Shown here one piece after another: positions 21,922 to 32,812 of a DNA stretch of 64,000 nucleotides. The stretch is from assembly GCA_037447655.1 (NCBI GenBank), contig JBBHKE010001577.1, positions 1-64,000 on the forward strand, read 5' to 3'. Made by a program: the position numbers and the translations under genes. This DNA is from Zygnema cylindricum. Its lineage: Eukaryota > Streptophyta > Zygnematophyceae > Zygnematales > Zygnemataceae. The notes under the pieces are model-generated. The model made no database searches and was not told the origin of the DNA. It was given only the letters and a program-made list of their open reading frames with translations. Every line of letters begins with the position of its first letter. Position 1 is the first letter of the stretch.

Positions 21922-23085
21922 GGGTGAAGTTCCATCATACGTTTCTGTAATTGTACGGCACCGGAGCATTTCCGATTCCGATGATTTTCCGATTTCTGAT
22001 AAAATATGAAACTTTTAAAATCCTTTGTACGTGCAAAACTTTCTTTCTATTTGTCGAACAGCGATCCTTTCATTCATAGCCTATTCCCACGGGAAAAAAA
22101 TCACTTCCGCAACAGACGGACGGTCGAATAATGTACGTCTTTCTCTGAAAACCGTACAAAAAATATTGCGGGATGTAGAAGTCGGGTTAAAGTAGCGTAT
22201 TTCGCCGAAAAGATGACGTAGCCAAAACAACTTCGAACGGCTATTTCATTGCACTCGCGTGAAACAACTGCCGGTTTTGAACCACCGTCGTCGTCCTTCG
22301 AACATTCAATACTGCAGGGTTGTTTTTCGCGCCTATGTTTGATGACGTCGAAACGTGTACGATTTCCGATCAGTTTCGGAAAATCAAATGCTCCGGTGGG
22401 TATAGGCTTGAGTCGAAGTTCCATCACGTAGAGTCTGAAAGCCACGTGTTCTAAATTGACTGGCCCCACGCAAGCTACGATCCGATTTTGAATATCTTTC
22501 AGATTTTTAGCACCGACAAACCTAACTTCAAATCTTGACTTGCGTACCATGTACCTGCGTACAAAGTAATCATACGACAAAACTTTTATACATTTTGCAG
22601 ACCCCAGTCTGTATGCCACCTCATTTTTTAGGGTTTCATTTTTCGAACATAACGAAAGTCCTTTGAGAGAAATAGTGTGACGACTTTTTTTTACCGAAAA
22701 TAGCGTGACGAGGGAATGTTACGAAATTTCGTTTTTGTTTTCGGTTGTATTTTGGAAACCGCGTGTCCTGTGCAAATCTTAAGATTTTTCGTTGGTTTTC
22801 CATCATGACACGGAGCATAATCGTCCAGCGTGTCACGTATTTTTTTTTCTGTATCTGCCAACCCACCTCCTCGAGGTGGGTTGACGGTTACAGAAAAAAA
22901 TGAAGCGAACTCCTCGCAGATGAACATCCGACGGCCAGTATTACCTACAAGACCTTCGGAGAGTATCGACAAGATTCTCTGTAATATAGTTTTTCGTATA
23001 AAAACAAAATAGGCAGTACGACTTGGTACGGAGGGTCGCTGATTTCTTTAAACTACGCCACTTTTCGCGTGATGGAACTTCACCC
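21922..23085. mobile_element. TIR DNA element 2 (PIF/Harbinger-like, non-autonomous)
   Basis: 1164 bp with ends GGGTGAAGTTCCATCA and TGATGGAACTTCACCC. Its left TAA (21919-21921) is also the right TAA of element 1; its right TAA is 23086-23088. A palindrome around CCACCTCCTCGAGGTGGG lies near 22870, flanked by imperfect inverted TTTTTCTGTA arms. No convincing transposase frame. Confidence 0.8.
22855..22886. repeat. Central palindrome in element 2
   Basis: CCAACCCACCTC and GAGGTGGGTTG face each other across CTC, with the outer arms CTGTATCTG/GACGGTTACAG also partly pairing. It would form a stable cruciform or hairpin. Confidence 0.75.
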
Positions 23086-23698
23086 TAAGAGTTCAGTTTT
23101 GAATTCCTCACCAGTTAAAGTTAAATTGACCGTGCTTTCGATACTCGACAGGGTGGACACTACACTAAAGGTGACTTAGGGTGCGTCCCCATGTATTAAA
23201 GTATCGACTTTAATCTGTCGTTTTCACCCAAAACGCAGTTCCGTACGAGAAAAACTTTAACCGTACAATAAAAGCAATTCTTTAAAAGTACTGCAAACGT
23301 CAAGTCGATACTTTGAGTGTACTTCCTGTTTGTCGTCATGTTAACGAATTTTGGCATTTTCCTTTTTTCGACCCCCGGGCAAGAGAATTCAGCCCGTCAA
23401 AAAACTTCATCAAAAATCACCTCGCGACTTGATTTCAGGGAAAGTACCTCGGAAATGGCGAATGAAAAACGGTCCACGCACGCGCTACACGAGTGGGAAA
23501 ATTTTAGGTCGATCAAAAAAAAATAAAAAATGTCGTTTTGCGACCTGTACGATTTTTTTTTCAGGGGTCTTTCGCTTTCAACGTCATTTTATCAAGGTGA
23601 AATCCGCGAGAGAGTAGCTTCTCTCCTTCTACCGTACGCTCTCCACCTACCGAACACTCTCTCCCACTTCCACCATCACGATCCCTCATGAAACTCTG

Positions 23699-24863
23699 AG
23701 ACCTCCATTGGCCCTCAGAGTATGCAGATCCAAAAGAAGCTAATCTAGATAGTGCCGACTCCAAGTTAATATAAACCCAAGTGACTGACCCCTTTACAGT
23801 CAGAACCCCAATATAGATTCACCCCTGTGAAATAACACTTTCTGTGTGCTCAGTTCCACCACAGAATGCAAAGTTAGAATATGAGATTTGGACACATTCA
23901 CCCACTACAGCCACCCTGGCAGACAAAAACTCTGACCGACTACACCCCTGTATAGCCTGGACTCCCCTGAGTCCGCAGCAAAAAGAATCACTGAAAATGG
24001 TCAAGTAAATTGATAGTTATGGCTGCCCAAAGTTTGCCATTTATACAGGGTGCTCTCTGGGAGAGGCAGTGCCTATCCAAAATTTATCTAAGTCCTATTC
24101 CCTCTCTAAAACTCTATCTACTGAAGTACGGCACCAATCAAATTACTGTGTCGTACAGAAAAGTACAGGTGCCGGTGTACTTTCTGTACGGCCATTGTAC
24201 GACATGGCCAAAATGTCGACACGTGTCATATCCGGATTTGTTCCCGTAATCTCCGGAGTTGCCGCAATCCAACGTAGTGTTACCACGTGTCACGCAATGT
24301 GGCGGTGATCGCAAACCGCCAAAATCGTACGCCGCGATCTCGGCATCCTTCGCGGCCGTCCGATCAATTTCGGGTTTCAATCGTGGCCGTCATAAATACC
24401 TGCGCGGTATTCTTTCCGGCGTCAAACAAACTGCGCGGTATTTATTTCGTAGTAGTACCGTACGTCGTACTTTACATAACTGTTTCTATGCTCTATTTAT
24501 ATAGTTCTAGTTAAATGAATTAGTATTATTGTAACTGTTTAAATAAACATCATACCCCGTAATATCTAATGTAATTTAGACTATCTGGTTAAGACTACCG
24601 GCTGTTGCGGTCGAGACAAGTGGCAGGTACCAGGATCAAATCCTGGCCCTGTCAAAACTACCTTTTAGAGAAAAACCCCCAATAAAACAACTGTCTGTCT
24701 CCTTCTAGACAGCACAGGCAGCCATGGCTAACTCCTTCTCCAGTCTTCAGTGACTGCGACAAGTGTGGGGACTTGAGGAGGAGTTAGAGGCAGGCTGTCA
24801 ATATCTACTATTTTGCTTTTTATTTTGCAATCTCTAGACCTAGAAAATACTTGAATTCCAACA
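23699..24863 (-). mobile_element. Solo LTR of a copia family-1 element (TSD CCTCA)
   Basis: 1165 bp with TG...CA ends (TGAAACTCTGAG...TTCCAACA), flanked by the perfect 5-bp duplication CCTCA (23694-23698 and 24864-24868). It resembles the LTR at 62331-63382 along its length, which fixes the orientation as minus. It contains the double hairpin (23940-23974), a long stem-loop (about 24712-24800) and a tRNA-like B box GGATCAAATCC (about 24632) on the strand opposite to the element. No internal coding region remains, so LTR-LTR recombination is likely. Confidence 0.9.
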
Positions 24864-25115
24864 CCTCACACTCCATGTCTCAAACAATGCAAAGCTCTTG
24901 AAATTGGTGTTTTTTTGTTTTTTTGTTAAAAATTGCGATGAAGCACTCGTAAATACGTCTCAGCAAAAAGGTTTCCTGGCAGTTTTTTTGCAACAGATTA
25001 CCTTTTTCCCGCAATAGATTAAATGTTTGAAGCAGGTGGGGAAAAGGAAGAAATTGCGAAGTATACAATTTCTTGGTTTTGTAAAATTACGCAGGCGGAG
25101 AGGAGTCAGTTGGAC

Positions 25116-25297
25116 AGTGGTAGCAGGGTAGGAGTGTGACAGTGGTAGCAGGGTAGGAGTGTGACAGTAGTAGCAGGGTAGGAGTGTGACAGTGGTAGCA
25201 GGGTAGGAGTGTGACAGTGGTAGCAGGGTAGGAGTGTGACAGCGGTAGCAGGGTAGGAGTGTGACAGTGGTAGTAGGGTAGGATTGTGATAGCGGTA
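25116..25297. repeat. 25-bp minisatellite, about 7 copies
   Basis: The unit AGTGGTAGCAGGGTAGGAG plus TGTGAC repeats head to tail about seven times with single-base variants (CAGTAGTAG, CAGCGGTAG, the last copy more degraded). There are no spacers, so it is not CRISPR. It lies within TIR element 3. Confidence 0.92.
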
Positions 25298-25670
25298 ACA
25301 CTCATGGTCTGATGTGGTCTGATGTCTACAATGTCACGGTCAACATTACGATGTCACGTGATGTCGCGGGGGTTGTGACACCATTTGTCATTGTAGACGT
25401 GTACATTTGTCGTTAGTTTTTGAGACGTCACCAATTGCCGCGTGTATTCTAGACGTTTACAACCGTCGTATTTATCGCGTACGCCATCATTCATAGTAAG
25501 TTTCGTAGTCGTTTCCAACCTCGCAAGTTGTACCCACATCTACACCCGTCACATTATAAAGTTCCGATTTCATTTTCGGACATAGGGAGGCTCTTCAAAG
25601 TAGTACGGAACACTTCACTACATTCCAAAATACTTTTTCAAAGTATCGCCTACATGGGGACGTACCCTTA

Positions 25671-26390
25671 GGCCTGTTCTCCATTAGGCGGTCCCAGTAA
25701 ACATGCGGATACGTCTATTTCTAGTGTTTACTGGCAGGGCCTTTCATTATGTCGTGCCAGTAGACATCGTTTCTCAATTATGATTGGCGCCGGGTAGGTT
25801 AGTTTTCAGATTATTAAAATCTAGAAATATTCTTCACGCTGAAAATCTGTACGTAATATTTGTACGGGTGGAGGTAGTTAATATTTCGTACGAAAATTTT
25901 GCGATCAGATTTTAATTTTGAAACTGAAAATCCAGATTTCGGAACAGAATGTCAAAAAGGCGCCACAAACTTTTAAGGTCAGCGGATGTTAGAAGGAGCG
26001 TGTGAAGATACGCCCGCTCCAGCTAAGCCGCCACCCGGCGATTTAGGTCGACCTTCATACACCGTGGCGGAAGGCACATGGCGTGTACGGCGTGTTCGAT
26101 TCACATTGCCTGTTCGTGGTTTTTCACATGTACCAATGGTACGCGACCAGTGTGAAGAAACTCTCCTCTCGAGGAGAGTCTCTTCACACCGGACGATGTG
26201 CGTGATTGCTTCGTGAATCTAAAAAAGTGAAAAATCCAACGGTCGACATTTACGCCTATAATATTGGAGCCATCCAGTAGACATGTTTCGTCATGTTTCA
26301 TCTGACAAAAATATAAAATGGTACGAATCTGTACGAAATCGTACGACGTCCAGTAAACAACCCCGCTTTTCCTCTAATGGAAATTCACCC
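25671..26390. mobile_element. TIR DNA element 4 (PIF/Harbinger-like, non-autonomous)
   Basis: 720 bp. The left end GGCCTGTTCTCCATTAG and right end CTAATGGAAATTCACCC are imperfect inverted repeats. It is flanked by TTA at 25668-25670 (shared with element 3) and 26391-26393. It contains a 38-bp palindrome at 26151-26188. No open frame of note. Confidence 0.65.
26151..26188. repeat. 38-bp palindrome in element 4
   Basis: The arms TGTGAAGA.ACTCTCCTC and GAGGAGAGT.TCTTCACA are symmetric about CTCTCGAGGAG with one mismatched pair. It is a strong hairpin or cruciform candidate. Confidence 0.85.
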
Positions 26391-26764
26391 TTAAACTTGC
26401 TTTCAAAAAAATGTAAAATGACCAAATGCTACGTATCGCTTCGGATCGCATGCGGATACAAAGGACTTGGAATTCACTTCCAAAGCTCGGTAGATGGCGC
26501 CCAAAGCTATGGGCCAATAGGCATTGGCCATCCAGCAACGCGTATGCGTCACAAATGCTTGGAATCAAAATTTCGCTGCCAAAATTGTACTATACCTTGT
26601 GGAAAGATTTGCCACGTCAGCTGCATTGTGCCTGTGTGTAGGGTTTATCGCACGGTGCAAGGCGCATCATTAAATTTGTTAGATTGACTGAAGAACCCAA
26701 CATTCAATTTTGAGCGGACAATTAACGGAAGTTGTACTGTACTAGTTTGTAATGTACTGTACTG

Positions 26765-26983
26765 TACACCGCCAATCGTTATTAGCGTGTAAGTTTTTTT
26801 AGCGCATACGAATAATTAGCGTGGTTTACGCTAATTGGGAATTTGAAAAATTTCGAAGAGATCGTCTATTCTAATTAGGAATTAGGTTTTTTTTTAAAAT
26901 AGTGTGGATAATTCTATTGAGAATAACAAAAAAAAACCGGGACGGAATTAGCGTACACAACGCTAATAACGATTAGCGGTGTA
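26765..26983. mobile_element. MITE, GGTGTA-end family, second subfamily
   Basis: 219 bp with inverted ends TACACCGCCAATCGTTATTA and TAATAACGATTAGCGGTGTA. The interior TTAGCGTGGTTTACGCTAAT and AAATAGTGTGGATAATTC matches 17099-17317. Left flank TGTACTGTACTG. Confidence 0.85.
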
Positions 26984-27553
26984 CACCGACTTTATCACAT
27001 CAAATAGAGTAATCGATTCTAAATTTTTCATTATTCTAATTTGGGTGAGGTTTAATTAGAGTAAAAAATTATAATATAGGTTTTTTTAAAATTGTGTGTA
27101 GTACGGACGACTTCTGACCGTGCAAAATTTTACTTTTATAAGTAAAAAGGTACAAATAATGATTTAATAGAATCGTGCTCGCACGTGAAATCGCACTAAA
27201 CAAAAAAATCAATCACATCGAAAAAAAGCCGTTCGCATAACTCTCGTCCGTCGACATCATCGTCGTCAGTGTGAACATTAACTGACATTCAATGCGACAA
27301 ATAGTACTAGCGTCATAATGACGTCAATACTATACGGACTGACACATTTTGTACGTCTACGTAATTTAGTGTTCATAATTATCACGCAAAAAATTATCGC
27401 CGACATAACCTAATGTAGAATGCTTAAATAAATTAGAACAAACTTCATAGTTGAAAAAGCTAGGTCACATAAATTAGCGTTCATTACTCTAATTGTTTTT
27501 TTTTGTTTTTTTACTCTAATTTTTTCATTACTGTAATTACGATTCGCGGTGTA
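26982..27553. mobile_element. Possible further MITE abutting the previous one
   Basis: Starts TACACCGAC at the tip of the 26765 copy and ends GATTCGCGGTGTA at 27553. Beyond TACACCG the ends pair poorly, so the left boundary is uncertain. The interior is AT-rich and non-coding. Confidence 0.35.
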
Positions 27554-28066
27554 GTGTACAACCGGGGGAAAAGTTAGCTTCTGATTTGTTCATACAGTTA
27601 TGGACAAAAAATAAAACATGATTCGAGCCGTATTCGTAATAGTACATACCGTACTTTTCGAACTTACATACGTAACGTATCCCCGAAAAGAACAACGCGG
27701 TGATTTCAACCGTTTCCGACAAAATCAGATCATTCGTACACACGGAACCTGTCGCACGCGTCACATCCTCTTTGTATTCGACATTTTTCTAGAAACTGCA
27801 CCGTACTGTATTCACAGGGAACAGCTGTTCCAGGCAGTTAATCCCACGGACCGCCTGGTACTCTGATCCTTCCTGGCGATCACCAAGCGGTACTTCCTGT
27901 ACGGACCGCAAATTTTGAAAGGGACCACGCCCAAAGACGTCGAGAGAAAGCAGAAAAGAAAATAAAGGAAACGAAAACGTAGGAGGAAAAACAAAAAAAA
28001 ACGACTCCGGATTCAAGATTGACCTAATTACTCCCTGTTGGCTGTTCACATTTTCGTATCAACTTC

Positions 28067-28097
28067 CTCTCTCTCTCTCTCTCTCTCTCACTCTCTT
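28067..28097. repeat. CT microsatellite upstream of the CML gene
   Basis: (CT)n with one CA interruption, about 235 bp upstream of the CML start codon. Pyrimidine tracts are common in plant 5' UTRs and core promoters; no clear TATA box was assigned. Confidence 0.8.
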
Positions 28098-28331
28098 TTT
28101 TTCTTTCACAAGGCTTGATTTGCAATTCTTCCCTAAGTCTCTACACCGCAATACTGTGGACATTGTTGAGCTTAATTAGCCAAACAATACTTGCCTTTTT
28201 TGGTTCGTTTGTCTCTTTCCCTTTATTTTCTTCTGCTTTTCGTACAGAAACTCTCTCGGAAGAAGCGGAGGCATTTAGTGGTCATCTTTTTCTTGTTCTC
28301 CTGGTTTTGCCGTACAGATTTTTACACCTTT

Positions 28332-28826
28332 ATGGCTCCTCAAGCACCTTTACTTGTGGAAGACAGTCAGTTTCCTATGACGGCCGCCGAACATAGAAGA
28401 CTCCGTCACGCATTCCGCAAATACGACAAAGACGGAGACGGAAAAATTTCAAAGTCGGAGCTCCTCTCCATGCTTCACTGTTTTGGCTCGACCTGTACGG
28501 AAGAATCGATTCAGGAGCTTATCGACGAAATCGACAAAAACAGAGACGGTTTTGTCGATTTTGAAGAGTTTGTTTATCTCAGCCATATTGCATTGCATTG
28601 TTCGAAACCGAAAGAAGACATGCAAGCTGTTTTTCAAGTTTTCGATCTCGACGGAGACGGAAAAATTTCTCCCAAGGAACTTCACAAAGTGATGGTCAAC
28701 CTTGGAGATAAGAGCAAATCTCTTTTTGATTGTCAGCAGATGATTGCAAAATGGGATAATGATGGCGATGGTTCGGTTGACTTGGAAGAATTCGAGCAAA
28801 TGATGAGCGCTGACTTTCATCTATGA
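28332..28826 (+). CDS. Calmodulin-like protein with four EF hands (CML)
   Basis: 164 residues, intronless coding region, TGA stop at 28824-28826. Four canonical 12-residue calcium loops: 32-43 (DKDGDGKISKSE), 68-79 (DKNRDGFVDFEE), 105-116 (DLDGDGKISPKE) and 142-153 (DNDGDGSVDLEE). Each has Asp at loop position 1, Gly at 6 and Glu at 12, so all four should bind calcium. The order is two EF-hand pairs with a linker at about 88-96. The N-terminal 20 residues and longer linkers separate it from calmodulin itself and fit plant CML sensors, which change shape on calcium binding and regulate target proteins. The start is the first ATG in frame; the frame stays open upstream to 28191 but has no ATG there. 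No transmembrane segment. The only plainly intact host gene here. Confidence 0.93.
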   Translation: MAPQAPLLVEDSQFPMTAAEHRRLRHAFRKYDKDGDGKISKSELLSMLHCFGSTCTEESIQELIDEIDKNRDGFVDFEEFVYLSHIALHCSKPKEDMQAVFQVFDLDGDGKISPKELHKVMVNLGDKSKSLFDCQQMIAKWDNDGDGSVDLEEFEQMMSADFHL

Positions 28827-30409
28827 GGTTATGAGCTTATGAGTTTCTGAAATTTCGACCTATTTTTACAAACTTATTACTAGGAAGTTTAACATCTTTA
28901 GCTTCTCCCTCATAAGTTTTGCTCGCCCTTTACCTCCTTCCTGTTGTTTACTTCTATGTTGTAACTTGACTGTGAACACATTCTTCCGCTCCCTTATTGT
29001 ATGCCCTAACTGAAAAAGAAAAGGAATGCCTATGCTGTCTCTCAGTAGAATAGAAAGTTATACTCAAGTTTAGTTAGTAGAAATAATGGTTTCGGCCGGT
29101 CCAGCAAGTTTAGCAGTCTGTCTTTACTGTGGATGCAGTTTTCTGCTTTACTTGTCTACAGTTAAAAACGTCTTTACAGGCATTCCTTTATATATTCTTT
29201 CGCTAGTATTCTGCCTGCCTTTTAACTATCTGTAGAGTTGTATAAGCTATTAGCTATCTGTAGAGGCTCTGCACTCTACAGAAACCTGGTGAAAGCTTAT
29301 TACCAAACCCGAGTATGGTCTAGGAGAAAATGTACACCAGATTTAATGTGATTTGGAGGCTGTGAATATCAGTATATTAGTTTCTAAATCCCTTTAATTC
29401 AAAATGAGTCAGGCCTTGTTTTCCATCGTTGTCCTGGACTAATTCAGGATCGCAAGTGCGTTACAAACACCATTTGTAAGGCCTTGAAAGTAGTTACTTG
29501 GGTTTCTTCAATTTGTTACTTACTTTAGTAGTTACATAGTAGCTAGGATGAATATTTTTTAAACTCCCTTGCTTGAAATGCTCGGGATTGTTGTAAATGA
29601 CGTCTTTCTATTTTTAAACCTTATGAAAGTTCCTCCTTAAAAAGATGTCTTTTTGCTCTCTGTTCTGTTTTCTGTGCTTTTAATGTGCCTTAAATGATTG
29701 ACAACTGATAGGCTGTATTGTACTTTTTGCACCTGTTTATTGTTATCTGTTCACCTGACAATTGTTAGGGCGGTATTCCATTTCAAGTGTACTGTAAGGG
29801 AAATTTCCATCAAAACATCTTGCAATATATTACACTGTCACATATGGACTTTTTAGGAAAGTAAAAGCAAAAAACCTAAACTTTACCAGCTAGAGATGCT
29901 CAACAGTTAGCGTCTCGACAGCTTTACCTCTTGCAATATGTTTTTATGGAAATTTGCCCTAATCTGTTTTACTGTCGAGACGGAAAAGTTAAGGGCTTGT
30001 CTAACAAGTTAGGGCGTTTTTTTAAGGACGATTTTGTGTAAGATACATATATGATTGCGTAACGGATACCAGTATGGATGTAATGGAATCACATTATTTC
30101 TTTAGTTAGAAATTGACAGTGTTTAAAAAAGCAGTTCAGTGAAAGTCATAAAGCACTGAGCTTGAATTTCCTGCTAGTAAGAAAGTCATTAAGGATTGAA
30201 TGGGGAAGGAAGATGGTTTTTTGCATTAACAAAAAAATCACATTTGGAAGATGGTGGGATAGAAGTGTTTATGATGGAGTTCATTGGTTGAAGTTTTGCA
30301 TGTTTATGTTTATGTTTCTGTTTATGTTTGTGTTTATATTTTATGTTTATGGTTTTTTGTTAACTATGGATGAGAGGTCACGCCTAAGGTAGAGAGACCA
30401 TGCCAAAAG
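28827..30409. other. 3' flank of the CML gene and intergenic DNA
   Basis: T-rich sequence without a protein frame; the first few hundred bases probably include the CML 3' UTR. Imperfect (TTTATG)n occurs at 30300-30350. No RNA gene recognised. Confidence 0.4.
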
Positions 30410-30604
30410 TACACTGCCAGTCATTATTAATATAAAGGAATTGCCAGCCAAGTTAAAACGTATGATATTGATTTCGTATAGGGAGATGTGGCGACCTGTA
30501 GTGCATGCCCTTGAACAGTTTTAGTAATACTTCTTTGAAATTTTCGGCCAAAAGCATATCCCGACCGAATTAGTGATATTAACAACAACAGTGATGCTTC
30601 GTAG
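30410..30604. mobile_element. Eroded MITE, GGTGTA-end family
   Basis: The left end TACACTGCCAGTCATTATTA and the interior (GATGTGGCGACCTGTAGTGCATG, TTTTCGGCCAAAAGCA) parallel the remnant at 1258-1395 and the 1986 family. The right end is degraded near CAGTGATGCTTCG. Confidence 0.5.
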
Positions 30605-30905
30605 CTTTGCAACTTTTGGCTACTTCAATGAAGTTTGAAATTATTAAGGTGGATTCTTATAAATGGGCTTATTTCTGTTTCTGTTTCGTAAAAATCGATC
30701 GATTTGCAGAAACATCGACCGAAATTATATTTTTTTTCACTAAAGGAAGAGCAGTCCTTCCATTTCACTAACTACAATCCATACAAACCCTGTTCAACTG
30801 CTTGCCTTCTGGGGCAAATGAAAAGTAAATCCACACTAAAAAAGGAAGGTGCAGGTTGTTGAAAGTTCAGTAAAAGTTTGGAATATGTTGGAATAATTTC
30901 AAATT

Positions 30906-31124
30906 TACTACGCCTAATCGTTGTTAGTGTTAAAGGTTTTTCGCCACTTAAAACACATTTTCTTCTTGTACACGTCATATTGTCAGCCCTGTGGTTGCTT
31001 TTGGTAGCCAAGATTCTCACCTTCCTATTGGTGGTCTTCGATTGACAATCCGACAAGTTTGCACAGAGAAAATATGTTTTAAGTGGCCAAAAAAACTAAA
31101 ACACTAATATCACTTAGCGGTGTA
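30906..31124. mobile_element. MITE, GGTGTA-end family, third variant
   Basis: The ends TACTACGCCTAATCGTTGTTAG and CTAATATCACTTAGCGGTGTA are imperfect inverted repeats, with subterminal TTTTCGCCACTTAAAACA pairing with TGTTTTAAGTGGCCAAAA. Non-coding. Confidence 0.6.
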
Positions 31125-31258
31125 ACTTGAAGACGTCCATGAATAGGGAAGGACTTAATGGTCAGATGTCATAGTATTTAAGAGAAATCTAAAAATAAGT
31201 CCAACAGGTTCTCGTTATTCTGTTCCATTGTTACACTCGATAGGGCTAACAATATTTT

Positions 31259-32512
31259 TTAGGGTTGACCATACTCCCCCCCGAGCTTTTTCTCTTTTGA
31301 ACCCCCCTTGACTCGGTTATAAAAAAAGTAAGGAGCTTTATTAGGAAAGAGTGATGGTAAACTAGGTGAGTAAATTGGAACATATGATACGAACAACCAA
31401 AAAGAATTAGGAAAACCGAACATAGGGGGAAGTAAACCTAATATATAAAAAAAAATAGCATGAGAGGGATGAGCACACATACAAAGGTGAACTAAAAAGG
31501 CACACGGAAAAGAACAAAACATATAAAACCAACAACAAAAGAAAGCACTTTAACAAAACCAGTTGAAGAACCACTCAACGTGAACATACAACCCTAAAAG
31601 CATCTGCGAAAATTTTCACAGCCTGGCAAAGCTCGTAAAGGGAGGTCCGTACAGCGTCAACGACCTATAACCGCGACATCAGACCAAAAGAAAATGGGAG
31701 AGGCTTCCACATTTAAAAAACCACAGATAAACCCCGACGATATAAAAACGGGATAATAAAACGACGTACACGGTGACCATAAAAATACACAAAGGAAAGG
31801 TTCCCATGGCCCCTCGTTTCGAAAGGTCCCCGACCACAAGTACGGAGGAAGCCACCAAAAGCAACGCCCAAAAAAGTTATCCATGGAATTACAAGGATGC
31901 CCACAGCCACGCTTCTTAAGAGCGTCACACGGGACCACTTAAACAATGCTCGACCACATGGACTACAATTGCAACAAAGGAAAGGTTCATAAAAGAATGT
32001 CTCCAAAAATATGGCATACACCATTGAGCAAAGCAATATCAATACGACATAAATGAAAAATACATGAAACCCCACGACGAACAGAAGACCCCCTCTCAAA
32101 ACCAGTTGTCACAATGATGTTGCGAACATAGTCGTGTGCTTTAGTCGCTCCTCCCCTCCCACAACACTCCATGGGAACAACTGAGTAAATGGATGTAATA
32201 AGGGTCGACAACAAAAACATGAGCAACGGAGAGATTACAGCAAGGGTAAATTAGGGAGGCCGTGAGAGCAACACACAATTGAGGAGCCATGAAACAAGGA
32301 TTGGAAAGAACTATAGTTCGAAAATGCATTGTAGTGGGCCCATGCAATTAACAAAGAATCTGTTTTGTGGTAGAACATACACAAACCCATGTTGTATGAC
32401 TTGTAAAAATTTACAACAAAATTTAGGGTTGGGTTGTGCACCTATAGATAGAGAATTGGTTGGATGGGTATCAAAATGGCTGAAAAGTTTTGGAAAAATA
32501 GAGTTATTTTGA
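31259..32512. other. Unrecognised A/C-rich stretch with overlapping short frames
   Basis: The plus strand is A/C-rich from about 31270 to 32230, unlike its neighbours. Several open frames of 60-128 codons exist on the minus strand, and one of 77 codons on the plus strand (32279-32512). None resembles a family I know and the longer ones overlap in different frames. It may be a decayed gene or transposon. Confidence 0.3.
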
Positions 32513-32812
32513 GGGGGTTGATTGTCCGTTATAGTTATCTTAAAATAGGATCTTTCAAACCCAAAAATTAGGGTACTTTTGCATGTGCTAAAGTTACAAT
32601 TATTGTCTGTCGTTTTCCTTCACAACTAAGACAAAAACGAGAAAATACTCAGCCGTACCAAAAAATTGAAATTACCACCGTACAAGTTGCGTTACCTTTA
32701 AACTTTATACGTACAATAATTTGTCGTCTAGCGCGATGCAATTTGTCGTCTAGCACATTTCAACCCATTTTCGCGTCTTTCTAGCACATGTTCAAACTTT
32801 ACACCAAATCAC

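Larger units (their letters stand above)
23179..25667. mobile_element. TIR DNA element 3 (PIF/Harbinger-like), split by a solo LTR
   Basis: Ends GGGTGCGTCCCCATGT and ACATGGGGACGTACCC, flanked by TTA at 23176-23178 and 25668-25670. The 2489-bp span includes a solo LTR (23699-24863), so the element proper is about 1.3 kb. Subterminal TAAAGTATCGAC/AAAGTATCGCC also recurs. It contains a 25-bp minisatellite. No transposase is recognised. Confidence 0.75.

Noticed and set aside
22101-22619. 172-codon minus-strand frame inside TIR element 2 as a transposase
   Set aside because: No DDE-type motif or helix-turn-helix pattern is visible, and the element size fits a non-autonomous copy.
25116-25297. 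Regular repeats considered as a CRISPR array
   Set aside because: There are no spacers between units and the genome is eukaryotic; it is a minisatellite.
24960-25305. Minus-strand frames with repeated SYPATTVTLLPC peptides
   Set aside because: They arise from the 25-bp minisatellite, which is not a multiple of three and so cycles through frames.
28191-28331. In-frame N-terminal extension of the CML
   Set aside because: The frame is open but has no ATG; the first ATG is 28332, which gives a standard CML length.
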